Positions 7,840 through 15,314 of a DNA stretch of 37,476 nucleotides are shown one piece after another. This DNA is from JBHJGU01 sp050331475. GTDB lineage: Bacteria > Pseudomonadota > Alphaproteobacteria > Caulobacterales > Maricaulaceae. The first letter of the stretch is position 1, and every line of letters starts with the position of its first letter. The stretch is from assembly GCA_050331475.1 (NCBI GenBank), contig JBHJGU010000135.1, positions 1 through 37,476 on the forward strand. Reading direction: 5' to 3'. The notes under the pieces are model-generated. The model did not search any database and was not told the origin of the DNA. It saw nothing but the letters and a program-made list of their open reading frames with translations. A program made the translations under genes and the position numbers.

Positions 7840-8880
7840 GCCGTCCTCGGGCCGGGTTTCAGGCGGTTTTTGCGAGAAGAAGGTCAAAAGCGCGTAGCGT
7901 CGACCGAGGGAGACATCGGTCAATTCGTGGGCGTGGTCACAGGAAAACACAATGGCGCCGCCACGCGGGGGCTCATAAAGCGCCGGTCCATATTCTGGAA
8001 ACCGCAGACAACCGCCCTCGTAATCGCCAGTGTTCAAATTGATGGTCATGGCGAACCGGCGCAAGCGCGCTTGGGGCGCGGTGTTGTCCCGGTGCGGTCG
8101 GAAATAACCGCCGGTATCCGCATCATACGCTACAATCTTGAAGCGCTCGAACTGTTCGATCGTGTAGTGAAACGCTTTCTGAATTTCCGGCGCCAGGCGT
8201 TTGCCGATCCGGGTCATCAGTGCGTTGGTGCGTTGCTCGTCGGTGATCTCCACGTCTTGGCGGATTTTCGCGCTGGGATCGGGCACCAGTGTCGGTTTGC
8301 CGTCCACTAGGCGCGTCATGCCGGACTCGGTGGGCTGACCCGCCTGGTAAAGCTCAATGACGGCCGCGCAATCCTCGGGCTCCAAGACGCGCGGGACGAT
8401 GAGGACCGGCGCGCCGGCGGTGACGATCGTCGCGAGTTGGTCGCTGTTGACATCCGCCCAGGCGTGGGTGACGGCGGCGGCGAGATCGTCGCCCCCATCG
8501 GCGTCAAACCGGCCGATTAACCGGAAATTGGCGTCGAACGCGAATGCGGCGACCGCCTTGGGAATGCGCCCGCCCAGCAGGAAATCCATCACGCGACCGT
8601 CTTCATCGGCCCAAACCGAGAGCGATCCGCCCAACGTCTCCGCCGCAGACTGCGCCTCGTCTTGGGAGCCGGGAACCATGACGGCGACTTTCGGCCCGGC
8701 GAAACCGTCCAGATGCAAAGGCTCGAGACTTTTGATCAGGGCCGTTGCTGCGTCCGACATTGGCGTTTCCGCCAAGACGATGACAATGAGTGCGCCACAC
8801 GAGAATTCATAAGCCATCACCAACGCGCCGGATTGATCGCGACGGGCGAAATTGGGCAGACGCTGGCCGGGTTCGATCAT
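7837..8880 (-). CDS. Redoxin-like domain fused to 2OG-Fe(II) oxygenase (prolyl 4-hydroxylase type)
   Basis: This 347-residue protein has two parts. Residues 1-150 look like a peroxiredoxin/thioredoxin-fold domain (start GQRLPNFARRDQSGALV, typical of alkyl-hydroperoxide-reductase-like N-termini) without an obvious CxxC or resolving Cys pair. Residues 160-347 are a prolyl-4-hydroxylase-type 2-oxoglutarate/Fe(II) dioxygenase: iron ligands His263 and Asp265 (FRPHRDNT), distal His318 (HELTDV), and the 2OG-binding Arg in LGRRYALLTF. The likely activity is hydroxylation of a protein or small substrate; the target is unknown. The gene is convergent with gspK, and its stop is supplied by the repeat element. 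phoX lies 95 nt upstream on the same strand, separated by a terminator. Confidence 0.85.
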   Translation of the reverse strand: MIEPGQRLPNFARRDQSGALVMAYEFSCGALIVIVLAETPMSDAATALIKSLEPLHLDGFAGPKVAVMVPGSQDEAQSAAETLGGSLSVWADEDGRVMDFLLGGRIPKAVAAFAFDANFRLIGRFDADGGDDLAAAVTHAWADVNSDQLATIVTAGAPVLIVPRVLEPEDCAAVIELYQAGQPTESGMTRLVDGKPTLVPDPSAKIRQDVEITDEQRTNALMTRIGKRLAPEIQKAFHYTIEQFERFKIVAYDADTGGYFRPHRDNTAPQARLRRFAMTINLNTGDYEGGCLRFPEYGPALYEPPRGGAIVFSCDHAHELTDVSLGRRYALLTFFSQKPPETRPEDG

Positions 8881-8910
8881 CGAAAAATCCTAAAAATCTT
8901 GCGCCGTTCG

Positions 8911-8950
8911 AGGACAAAACAAAACGGGGCCGGCGAACGCCGGCCCCGCC
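8911..8950 (-). terminator. Rho-independent terminator of phoX
   Basis: An 11-bp perfect stem (CGGGGCCGGCG at 8925-8935 and its complement at 8938-8948) is followed, reading on the minus strand, by a T-rich tract TTTTGTTTTG. It sits 27 nt after the PhoX stop and before the oxygenase start, so it should end phoX transcription and isolate the oxygenase gene. Confidence 0.85.
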
Positions 8951-8975
8951 TTATGCGTACGCGTGTCTCGGACGC

Positions 8976-11447
8976 TTAGGTCCCAACAACGCCGCCATCC
9001 AAGCGGAACACTTGGATCAGCGAAGGCAACGGTTGAGCGTTCCCGATGAAGGGGAAGTTCGAGACGATGTCGGTCAACGAACCGCTGTCGCCCGGGTGCT
9101 GAATGTTGAGGAACAGGGTCGTGTTGTCGGGGGTGAACTCACCGCCGCACACTTCCGAGCTTACAACCGAGGAGAAGATCTGACGCGAGAAGCCGCGGGT
9201 CGGACCTTCGGTCGGGCACATCCACACACCGTCGTTTTTGTCCAGATCCGAGGGGTTACCATCGGTCAGAATGACCAAATTGCCCTGATTGTCGAAGGTG
9301 ATGTTGTCGACATTGGTCATGGGCGAAATGAGTTCCGCAAACGGGAAGCCGGCGTAGAAGGTCGTCCGGCTGGAGAAGGGGAACTCGTCGAGGTCGTCCG
9401 GATTGGTCAAGAACACACCGTCTTCTTCGTCTTCTTGGCCAGCCGCAACCGGACCGCAGAGGATGAAGATGTTCCAGGTGAAGGTCACGGCCGCGTTGTC
9501 GTCACCGTCTTCGATGATTTCGACGATATGGCCCAAATCGTTGCCCTGGTCGGACTCTTGGTTGCCATTGTCTTCGAAGTCACCGCGCGGGTTCGACGCG
9601 TCGGTCACCGTGTTCAACGCTTCCAGGCGATTGCCTTCGTGACGGAAGAAGTCGATGTCCGTCCGGCCGGCGGAACGCGAACCGGTGGAGTCGTTGTTGT
9701 TCGTCAAGCAGACATACACGCGGTTGGTCACCGGGTTGGCTTCGACGTCTTCGGGGCGGTCCATCGGGGTGGCGCCTAGGACGTCAGCGGCCAAGCGCGT
9801 GCCCATCAGCACGTCGCCTTGGGTTTCGAAGAGCGGGATGTCGGTGGGCGTGGTGCCGCCGACGATCTCGATGCCAGCCGAACCGCTGGGGATGCCGGTG
9901 GTGGGCACGAACTCCAGCGAGTTCGGAATACCCGCCGTCGCGGCTTGCAGGATCGGGCCGGAAACCGGGTCGTTGATGTCGATCGGCAGCCAAACGCCGG
10001 TGCCGTCCGCGTTGAACTGAGCAGCATAGAGGATGCCGTTGTCCAACACGCCGAAGTCCTGCTCCACGTCGCCGGTGATGACGTCGTTGGTGACAAATTT
10101 GTAGACGTATTCAAAGCGCGCGTCGTCGCCCATGTAGACAACCATTTGACCGCCGGTGGCGATGATGGTGGTGGCGCACTCGTGCTTACAGCGGCCCAGC
10201 GCGGTGCGCTTGACCGGGGTGGAGGTCGGGTCGAAGGGGTTGGTTTCCACGACCCAGCCGAAGCGGAACTGCTCATTCGGCTCAATGGCCACGTCGTAGC
10301 GGTCACCAAACGCCGGCGGGAAGAACACGCCGCCGCCGAAGCCATCAAAACCGGTGGAGGCGTTCGCGGCGCCGCCCGAGAAGCCGTCCGGCGCTTGACG
10401 CAGGAAGAAGTTCAGCGCGCGGATGTCGGCGGGATCGTCAGACGCGGCGATGGTTTGCAGGAACGTGCCGAAATTGGCGAAAATGCCGTTCACGTTCTCT
10501 TCGCAGGACAAATAGGTGCCGTAAGGCGTGCCGCCGGCCGCGCAGTTGTTGTAGGTGCCGAGCACGACCGTGCCGGTCGGGTCTTGGCTGGTTTGCAACA
10601 GCGCATTGCCCGCCGCGGGACCGGAGATCGCGATCGGCGTAGACAGGGTGATGCGACGGTTAAAGCGCGAGGTGCGAACCAGCTCCCACAGGCCGTCAGC
10701 ATTGCGGCGAATTTCAGCGATCGAGAAGCCCAACGCGCCGATGGCCGTGTTGTAGAAGCCCTCATTCGCCGGGTTGGCGAAGAATTCGCGGGTCGCGTCG
10801 ATCGTCGGCGCACCGGTGGGGGAGGTGTTTTCGATTTCGACTTCGAAATCTTCGCCCACAACACCCGAACCGGTCGGGAACATCACTTGCTCGGACAGGA
10901 ATTCGTGGTTCACGCAGATGATGCCGCGGTCCTGGCCGGCCACGGACGGCAGCGGGAAGAATTCCGCGGCGTCGCAGTTATAGCCGAATTGGAAGGCTTG
11001 GTTGTTGCCTTGGTTGTTCAAAATCGACGACGCGTCGTTGGTGATGTCATTGGAATCCATGTCCGGCACGAACGGCGACAAGGATTGACCCCAAACCAAC
11101 ACCGGCGCCCAACCATAGCCTTCCGGCACGACCGGGGTGTCGGAGGTGTTCACCAATTCCGGCGTGGTGACCGGGATCGGCGTGAAGGTCAGGCTATCAG
11201 CCGGCACCAGGTCGGCCAAGGTTTGCGCTTGCGCTTCAGACGCGCCATGCGCAGCGGCGCCCAAGCCCGCGGCGAACACCGGCGCGGCGGCGGCGGCTTT
11301 CAGCACGTCGCGACGCTCAAGCCGTTCGGCCAACACGTTGGCCATGGTTTTCTGCTCGTTAGCGCGGCCCTCGACCGAGAAATCGGCCTCAGCGTCCATC
11401 ACAGACGTCGCGCGCAGCGCGTCCGCTGTCGCCTTTACGTTATCCAT
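8976..11447 (-). CDS. phoX: PhoX-family (DUF839) Tat-exported phosphatase
   Basis: This 823-residue protein belongs to the PhoX/DUF839 family of calcium/iron-dependent alkaline phosphatases exported by the Tat pathway. A twin-arginine motif (RRDVLKAAAAAPVFAAGLG, Arg45-46) follows a long N-region typical of PhoX. The mature part has family features: FGYNCDAAEFFPL, RGIICVNHEF (with active-site-type Glu/His), YLSCEENVNG, GRCKHECA, VYMGDDARFEYVYKFV, RPEDVEANPVTNRVYVCLTNN, NLVILTDGN. The Cys of the active-site loop (KHECA) is present. A ribosome-binding site (GGAG) precedes the ATG. A candidate PHO box lies about 143 bp upstream. The expected role is release of phosphate from organic phosphoesters in the periplasm or outside; substrate range is not predictable. 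Confidence 0.9.
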   Translation of the reverse strand: MDNVKATADALRATSVMDAEADFSVEGRANEQKTMANVLAERLERRDVLKAAAAAPVFAAGLGAAAHGASEAQAQTLADLVPADSLTFTPIPVTTPELVNTSDTPVVPEGYGWAPVLVWGQSLSPFVPDMDSNDITNDASSILNNQGNNQAFQFGYNCDAAEFFPLPSVAGQDRGIICVNHEFLSEQVMFPTGSGVVGEDFEVEIENTSPTGAPTIDATREFFANPANEGFYNTAIGALGFSIAEIRRNADGLWELVRTSRFNRRITLSTPIAISGPAAGNALLQTSQDPTGTVVLGTYNNCAAGGTPYGTYLSCEENVNGIFANFGTFLQTIAASDDPADIRALNFFLRQAPDGFSGGAANASTGFDGFGGGVFFPPAFGDRYDVAIEPNEQFRFGWVVETNPFDPTSTPVKRTALGRCKHECATTIIATGGQMVVYMGDDARFEYVYKFVTNDVITGDVEQDFGVLDNGILYAAQFNADGTGVWLPIDINDPVSGPILQAATAGIPNSLEFVPTTGIPSGSAGIEIVGGTTPTDIPLFETQGDVLMGTRLAADVLGATPMDRPEDVEANPVTNRVYVCLTNNNDSTGSRSAGRTDIDFFRHEGNRLEALNTVTDASNPRGDFEDNGNQESDQGNDLGHIVEIIEDGDDNAAVTFTWNIFILCGPVAAGQEDEEDGVFLTNPDDLDEFPFSSRTTFYAGFPFAELISPMTNVDNITFDNQGNLVILTDGNPSDLDKNDGVWMCPTEGPTRGFSRQIFSSVVSSEVCGGEFTPDNTTLFLNIQHPGDSGSLTDIVSNFPFIGNAQPLPSLIQVFRLDGGVVGT

Positions 11448-11590
11448 TTGTGGCTCTCCTGCCCATTTGCCCAGACACGCCGCGCCGCCTCAGCGGTCCT
11501 CTCGCGGCATGCTACCCTGATAGTCCGCGCAATAATCTTCGCCACGTCGGCGCGTCAACACAGCCGGAATGAAGGTTTTGCAGCGCTCAT

Positions 11591-11608
11591 ATTTCAGTTT
11601 TTTGACAG
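11591..11608 (-). promoter_or_regulatory. Candidate PHO box upstream of phoX
   Basis: Read on the minus strand the site is CTGTCAAAAAACTGAAAT: two CTGTCA-type heptamers separated by four A residues, agreeing with 15 of 18 positions of the classical PhoB site (CTGTCAT-N4-CTGTCAY). It lies about 143 bp upstream of the phoX start on the correct strand. Phosphate-starvation control of PhoX enzymes by PhoB is well established in other bacteria. No clear -10 element is seen at the expected distance, so this remains a candidate. Confidence 0.42.
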
Positions 11609-11783
11609 ATTGCCGATGCGGCGACCTCACTGAATGGCGAGGAAAAGATCAGCGAACCTGAAATTTTCGTTTTGGGGAATTGAAAAATCCCACGTGAAAA
11701 TTTCGTTCTTTTGTGAATACTAACGCGAGATAATTTTTCAATTTTCGGAATGTCAATAGGATTGATACTAAAGTCCACATAAT

Positions 11784-11855
11784 TTTGGATAAAAACTAGT
11801 TTGAATTTATCCCCGTAATCACGATGTTATTAAAATATGGTCAGACTTATCCACA
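11784..11855. promoter_or_regulatory. Cluster of DnaA-box-like sequences
   Basis: One perfect box TTATCCACA lies at 11847-11855 (+). Near matches are TTATCCAAA on the minus strand at 11784-11792 (one mismatch) and TTATCCCCG at 11807-11815 (+, two mismatches). All are inside the AT-rich block. They could mark an initiation or DnaA-regulated region. Chance occurrence of the near matches in AT-rich sequence is possible. Confidence 0.35.
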
Positions 11856-11948
11856 CAGAATACGCCGCCCGCGCCACGTCGGTTTTTAATTTCATGCTTT
11901 TAATAATTATTCTCTTACTCGATCGACACTCGCATAAGCTTCAAGGAA

Positions 11949-11966
11949 ATGACAAGCGTTTGTCAT
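11949..11966. promoter_or_regulatory. Palindromic operator candidate ATGACAA-N4-TTGTCAT
   Basis: A perfect 7-bp inverted repeat with a 4-bp spacer (ATGACAAGCGTTTGTCAT) lies 140 bp upstream of the RTX gene, at the boundary between the AT-rich block and GC-rich leader. The geometry suits a dimeric helix-turn-helix regulator. The regulator is unknown. A further GTCAT half-site follows at 11975-11979. Confidence 0.4.
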
Positions 11967-12105
11967 AAATCGCCGTCATGGTCCGCGCGCGCTTGAGGGT
12001 GGGCGTGCGGCCTCGTGCCCCGCGCCCTGGCTCAGGGGTTAATTCGCCGAACGCGCGGTCTGCGTCTTTCGGCCCGGGCAACACGACAATCATGGGGGAC
12101 GGCCA

Positions 12106-13509
12106 ATGTCAGACACCGCACGCTCGCTCTTCGACCGCTTCGGCGCGTCGGAGCTTTCCGCTTTCGATCTTTTCGAACGCGCTGTAACTGCAGCCACCGG
12201 CACCGACGCCGACGACGTGCTGCTGGGCACGGAAGAAGCCGATATTCTTGAAGGTTTTGGCGGTGACGACACGCTGACCGGGCTGGGCGGCGACGACTTT
12301 TTGATCGGCGGCGGCGGCAATGACACCCTCGACGGCGGCGCAGGCAATGACGTCCTCGCGCCGGGCGGCGGTATCGACACCATCGACGGCGGCGCAGGCA
12401 CCGACCTGCTCACGCTGCTCGACATCCCCTTCGCGGTGAATGTGGACCTGACCACGGGCGAAGCAATTTACGTCAATGGCGCGGGCGTGACGGTCATTGA
12501 CACCTTCACCGATATCGAATTTGTCGAAGGCTCGATCTTCGACGATGTGCTGATCGGCGACACCGGCGCGAACCTGCTGATCGGCGCTGACGGCGACGAC
12601 GTCATTAATGGCGGCGCCGGCCCCGGCGCAGACACGCTGTTCGGCGGCGCGGGCGACGACATCTTGCTGCCCGGCGGCGGCGCGGACTTCGCCGACGGCG
12701 GCACGGGCAATGACACCGTGGACTTCTCCACCGTGCCGTTCGGCGTTGAAGCCAGCTTGGCGACCGGCGTGGCGCTTTACGTCAATGGCGCGGGCGTCAC
12801 GGTCGAAGACACCGTGATCAACTTCGAAAACGCCGTAGGCACCGATTTCAACGACATCCTGACGGGCACGTCCGGGTTCAACACGCTCACCGGCGGCGCC
12901 GGGGTGGACGTGCTCAACGGCTTGGCCGGTGATGACACGCTGATCGGCGGCGCGTCGGGGGACTTCTTGTTTGGCGGCGCGGGCGACGATGAGCTCGACG
13001 GCGGCCTGGCGAATGACGTTTTGAATGGCGGTACGGGCGCGGACGGCTTGATCGGCGGCAACTCCACCGACGTGCTCGAAGGCGGCCTGGACGACGACGA
13101 TCTATTCGGCGGCAACGGCTTTGACTTCCTGTTTGGCGGCGCAGGCGACGACTTCCTCGTCGGCGGGCTCGGCCAAGACACTATTGGCGGCGGCGCGGGC
13201 GCGGACCTGATCCTCGCCAACGGTTTTGTTGAGGTGAACAACGACATCATCCTGGGCTTCTCCAGCGAAGACGAGTTGTTCATCGCCGGCGAGAGCTTTG
13301 ACGCCTCGGCGTTCAGCGTGGTCGACGGCGTGGCGACCATCGACACGGACGGCGACGGCGAAGCGGAAGCCAGCTTCGAGATCGCCGTAGCGGCGGGTGA
13401 AGTCGCCGCGTTCGCGGTGAACTCCACCATTACCGGCACGTCGATCACCTTGGCGAGCGCGGCCCCCGCCGCGACGAGCGAGTTCGTCGATCCGGGTCTG
13501 TTCGTCTAA
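12106..13509 (+). CDS. RTX (hemolysin-type) calcium-binding repeat protein
   Basis: This 467-residue acidic protein is built mainly of RTX nonapeptide repeats (GGxGxDxLx; for example GGGGNDTLDGGAGNDVL, GGAGDDELDGGLANDVL), which bind calcium and fold as a beta-roll outside the cell. The N-terminal 35 residues are helical with no Sec signal, as expected for type I secretion with a C-terminal signal; the C-terminus ends in a small acidic beta-rich region (from DIILGFSSEDELFIAGESF). The first half contains two copies of a non-RTX module of about 100 residues, each with YVNGAGVTV. There is no enzymatic domain, so a surface, adhesive or matrix role is more likely than toxin activity. No transporter genes adjoin it. 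A GGGGGA ribosome-binding site precedes the ATG and a terminator follows. Confidence 0.85.
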   Translation: MSDTARSLFDRFGASELSAFDLFERAVTAATGTDADDVLLGTEEADILEGFGGDDTLTGLGGDDFLIGGGGNDTLDGGAGNDVLAPGGGIDTIDGGAGTDLLTLLDIPFAVNVDLTTGEAIYVNGAGVTVIDTFTDIEFVEGSIFDDVLIGDTGANLLIGADGDDVINGGAGPGADTLFGGAGDDILLPGGGADFADGGTGNDTVDFSTVPFGVEASLATGVALYVNGAGVTVEDTVINFENAVGTDFNDILTGTSGFNTLTGGAGVDVLNGLAGDDTLIGGASGDFLFGGAGDDELDGGLANDVLNGGTGADGLIGGNSTDVLEGGLDDDDLFGGNGFDFLFGGAGDDFLVGGLGQDTIGGGAGADLILANGFVEVNNDIILGFSSEDELFIAGESFDASAFSVVDGVATIDTDGDGEAEASFEIAVAAGEVAAFAVNSTITGTSITLASAAPAATSEFVDPGLFV

Positions 13510-13532
13510 CACGACAACAGGGTCCCAAAACC

Positions 13533-13566
13533 AAGGGCGGCGCGCTTTGCGCCGCCCTTTCTTTTT
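13533..13566 (+). terminator. Rho-independent terminator of the RTX gene
   Basis: A 9-bp GC stem (GGGCGGCGC at 13535-13543, complement at 13549-13557, loop GCTTT) is followed by TTTCTTTTT. It begins 23 nt after the RTX stop codon. Confidence 0.88.
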
Positions 13567-13580
13567 GACGCCGACGAGCT

Positions 13581-13683
13581 TTAGCGTTTTCAGCAAAAGT
13601 GTAAGCGGTTTTGCGGCTCGAAAACGCGATAGACCAGAGACTTAGAGCCGCGTCTCGACGCGGACAGAATTGAAGCGGCTCTA
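13581..13683. repeat. Palindromic intergenic repeat, copy 2
   Basis: This is the second copy of the element at 7736-7839, in the same orientation and matching at most positions: it shares the AGCGTTTTCAGCAAAAG start, the TCGAAAACGCGATA block, AGAGCCGC (13644-13651) and the closing GAAGCGGCTCT (13672-13682). The left end is TTAGCG instead of TAGAGCG. The right end again supplies the TAG stop codon (minus strand, 13681-13683) of the neighbouring gene. The central part between the second stem arms differs most. Confidence 0.85.
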
Positions 13684-14220
13684 AGCCCCCGGCGCGGGAC
13701 AGGATGGCCCGTCCTCACCAACATCGGGGACCACGCCGGACCCGACGCCGGGTTGTTCCTTAACTAAGGCCATGATCTCCGCGCCGAGCCGAAGATCAGG
13801 GATCGCGCCGAAATGTTGCGCCCGACGTCGCCCCAACCGATCGATGAGCGCAATGCTGGGCGTCCCCTGGAAACCATAAGCCGCCATGGTCAGCGGCAGC
13901 CCCCGCGTGTCGCTGGGCGTATCCACGCCGACGGGAAACCGGATGCGATATTCCTGGAGAAAAACCCGCAACGCCTCAGGACCCATCGCGTCGTGGTGTT
14001 CGAAAACCGTGTGCAGGCCTATCACCGCCACGTCGGCCGTGTCGAACAGTTCAAACACCCGGCTCGCCTGGGGCAGTCCATGACTGACGCAGCCCGGGCA
14101 GAGCATTTGAAACGCTTCGAGCATCACGACTTTACCACGCAGGGCGTCGAGGCTTAACGGCGCTTGGGTGTTCAACCATTGGGACACGCGCCAGTCCGGC
14201 GCCGGGCGAGGGTCAGCCAA
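13681..14220 (-). CDS. Thioredoxin-fold redoxin with CPGC motif
   Basis: This 179-residue protein has a TlpA/AhpC-TSA-type thioredoxin fold: substrate-side start SLDALRGKVVMLEAFQMLCPGC with the CxxC pair Cys41/Cys44, the cis-Pro region FQGTPSIALIDRLGRR, and a conserved helix. There is no signal peptide, so it is likely cytoplasmic and acts as a thiol-disulfide oxidoreductase or peroxiredoxin. CPGC is less common than CPPC or CGPC. Two Cys/Pro residues near the C-terminus (GPSCPAPGA) are additional. It lies 62 nt downstream of the T6SS-side minus-strand operon and may be its last gene. Its stop codon is in the repeat element. Confidence 0.82.
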   Translation of the reverse strand: MADPRPAPDWRVSQWLNTQAPLSLDALRGKVVMLEAFQMLCPGCVSHGLPQASRVFELFDTADVAVIGLHTVFEHHDAMGPEALRVFLQEYRIRFPVGVDTPSDTRGLPLTMAAYGFQGTPSIALIDRLGRRRAQHFGAIPDLRLGAEIMALVKEQPGVGSGVVPDVGEDGPSCPAPGA

Positions 14221-14282
14221 AGCGGGCCTCCGTCAAAACGAGCGCTCGTCCTAGCCAAAGCCGCGCGATCGCGACAGCCCGC

Positions 14283-15314
14283 TTATCGTCCCACGCGCAA
14301 ACTCTGCAGCACGATCTCATAGGCCCGGCGGTTCACCGCCTCGATTTCGGGATGACCTTGCGGGCTCGGCCCCCAAACCAAAACGCTGACCCAGCCCGCG
14401 GGCAGCGCCATAAGCGTGGCGTCCAAACGCACCGGCTTGCCCTGCAGATCCCCATCCACCCGCATACGCCAAGTCTTGAGGGCCAACCCGCCAATATTGT
14501 CCACACTCTCAAGCGCAGGAATGGCGCCGGTGAACCCCGCGCCAAACGCCCGCGCCAAAAGCGCTTGAGACAACGCCTCCGCGCCGGACACCGCCTCCTC
14601 GGGAAAGCCGACCACGACGATTTGCCCGCACGCGCGCTGGGCCAACCGGTTGATCAAAAGGAGTCCGTCACCGCCCTCCGGCCCAAGGGGTCGATCATGG
14701 CGCTCCCAGGACAGCGGCGCGTCGAACCGCATCGGCGTGGGCGCGAGCAAGGTGAATTCAACAAGCGGTTCGGCGAAATCGCCCAGGCTGGGGTCGAGCA
14801 GGACGAAACTTTGCGCCGCGCGCGCGAACTCACCAGCCAGGCGCTCCAAGTCCTCCCAGGCGCACCGCATACGCAGTAGAAACGCCATGTCGCCGTCCTT
14901 ACGAACCAGGCTCCGCAAGGCCCAACGCCGACCGTCCAGGGTCCGGCTCGCCAGACTGTCCGCAGACAATCCGCTTAGGCTGCGCACCTCGATGCGTTCG
15001 ATCTCCTGATAGCCGCCCCGCGCGAGCATGAGGTCGGCGACATCTGCGACATTGACCTCGCGCATTAAGCGCGCGCCAGCCAAATCAATGACCGCCGGCG
15101 GCGCGCCCCGCCGCGCTAAACGGCCCAGATTGACGAACGCGCCGGGGGTCTGGTCGGGATCGCCCAAACGATCGTGTACAACGCCCCAGGCGGAAGACAC
15201 GCCCACACCCCATGCCAGGCTGGGCTGGGGATGTCGCGTCATTTGCACGAACACCGGCTCGGCCTCGCCCAGAGGCGCTTGCGCGCCCGATGCGTCAAGG
15301 ACGCCCTCAGCCAT
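14283..15314 (-). CDS. Unassigned protein, possibly tandem PsbP/DcrB (DUF1795, Eag-chaperone) fold
   Basis: This 343-residue protein starts at the ATG 15314, which overlaps the upstream gene by 8 nt; the longer open frame lies in coding sequence of that gene. No signal peptide or membrane segment is seen. The two halves each look like an alpha/beta sandwich: strand, helix with EALSQALLARAF, then IGGLALKTWRMRVDG and GWVSVLVWG followed by a final helix ending LQSLRV. This pattern resembles PsbP/Mog1/DcrB proteins, which include the Eag (DUF1795) chaperones that hold T6SS effector membrane segments. The fold call is inference from pattern only. Its neighbour upstream is a protein with a hydrophobic N-terminus, which would suit a chaperone-client pair. 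Confidence 0.5.
   Translation of the reverse strand: MAEGVLDASGAQAPLGEAEPVFVQMTRHPQPSLAWGVGVSSAWGVVHDRLGDPDQTPGAFVNLGRLARRGAPPAVIDLAGARLMREVNVADVADLMLARGGYQEIERIEVRSLSGLSADSLASRTLDGRRWALRSLVRKDGDMAFLLRMRCAWEDLERLAGEFARAAQSFVLLDPSLGDFAEPLVEFTLLAPTPMRFDAPLSWERHDRPLGPEGGDGLLLINRLAQRACGQIVVVGFPEEAVSGAEALSQALLARAFGAGFTGAIPALESVDNIGGLALKTWRMRVDGDLQGKPVRLDATLMALPAGWVSVLVWGPSPQGHPEIEAVNRRAYEIVLQSLRVGR

Larger units (their letters stand above)
11448..12105. other. AT-rich divergent intergenic region between phoX and the RTX gene
   Basis: This 658-bp gap has no convincing gene. About 11570-11970 is strikingly AT-rich against the GC-rich surroundings. It contains three DnaA-box-like sequences within 72 bp (11784-11855), a perfect 11-bp inverted repeat (AATTGAAAAAT 11678-11688 / ATTTTTCAATT 11733-11743), an imperfect 13-bp direct repeat (TGAAATTTTCGTT 11659-11671 and TGAAAATTTCGTT 11695-11707), a PHO-box-like site (11591-11608) and a palindrome (11949-11966). 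It must hold the divergent promoters of phoX and the RTX gene. The small minus-strand open frame at 11587-11778 is probably fortuitous. Confidence 0.7.

Noticed and set aside
8790..9779. A 329-codon plus-strand open frame
   Set aside because: It overlaps the oxygenase start, the terminator and phoX on the other strand; no start signal and no family pattern.
9819..11633. A 604-codon plus-strand open frame
   Set aside because: It is antisense to phoX, is rich in Arg/Gly/Val/His/Asp as expected for the shadow frame of GC-rich coding DNA, and resembles no protein family; phoX on the other strand is clearly real.
11587..11778. A 63-codon minus-strand frame in the AT-rich gap
   Set aside because: Low-complexity composition driven by AT content, no ribosome-binding site, no domain; it overlaps the PHO-box-like site.
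11886..11903. A CtrA-type site (TTAA-N7-TTAA)
   Set aside because: The two TTAA elements are separated by 10 bases, not 7, and such pairs are common in AT-rich sequence.
11960..11979. A second PHO box (TTGTCATAAATCGCCGTCAT)
   Set aside because: The two TCAT half-sites are 13 bp apart rather than 11 and the second heptamer is poor; the symmetric palindrome overlapping it is the better explanation.
12240..13200. Regularly spaced short repeats that might be CRISPR-like or a minisatellite
   Set aside because: They are in frame and encode RTX GGxGxDxLx nonapeptides; there are no spacers of uniform length.
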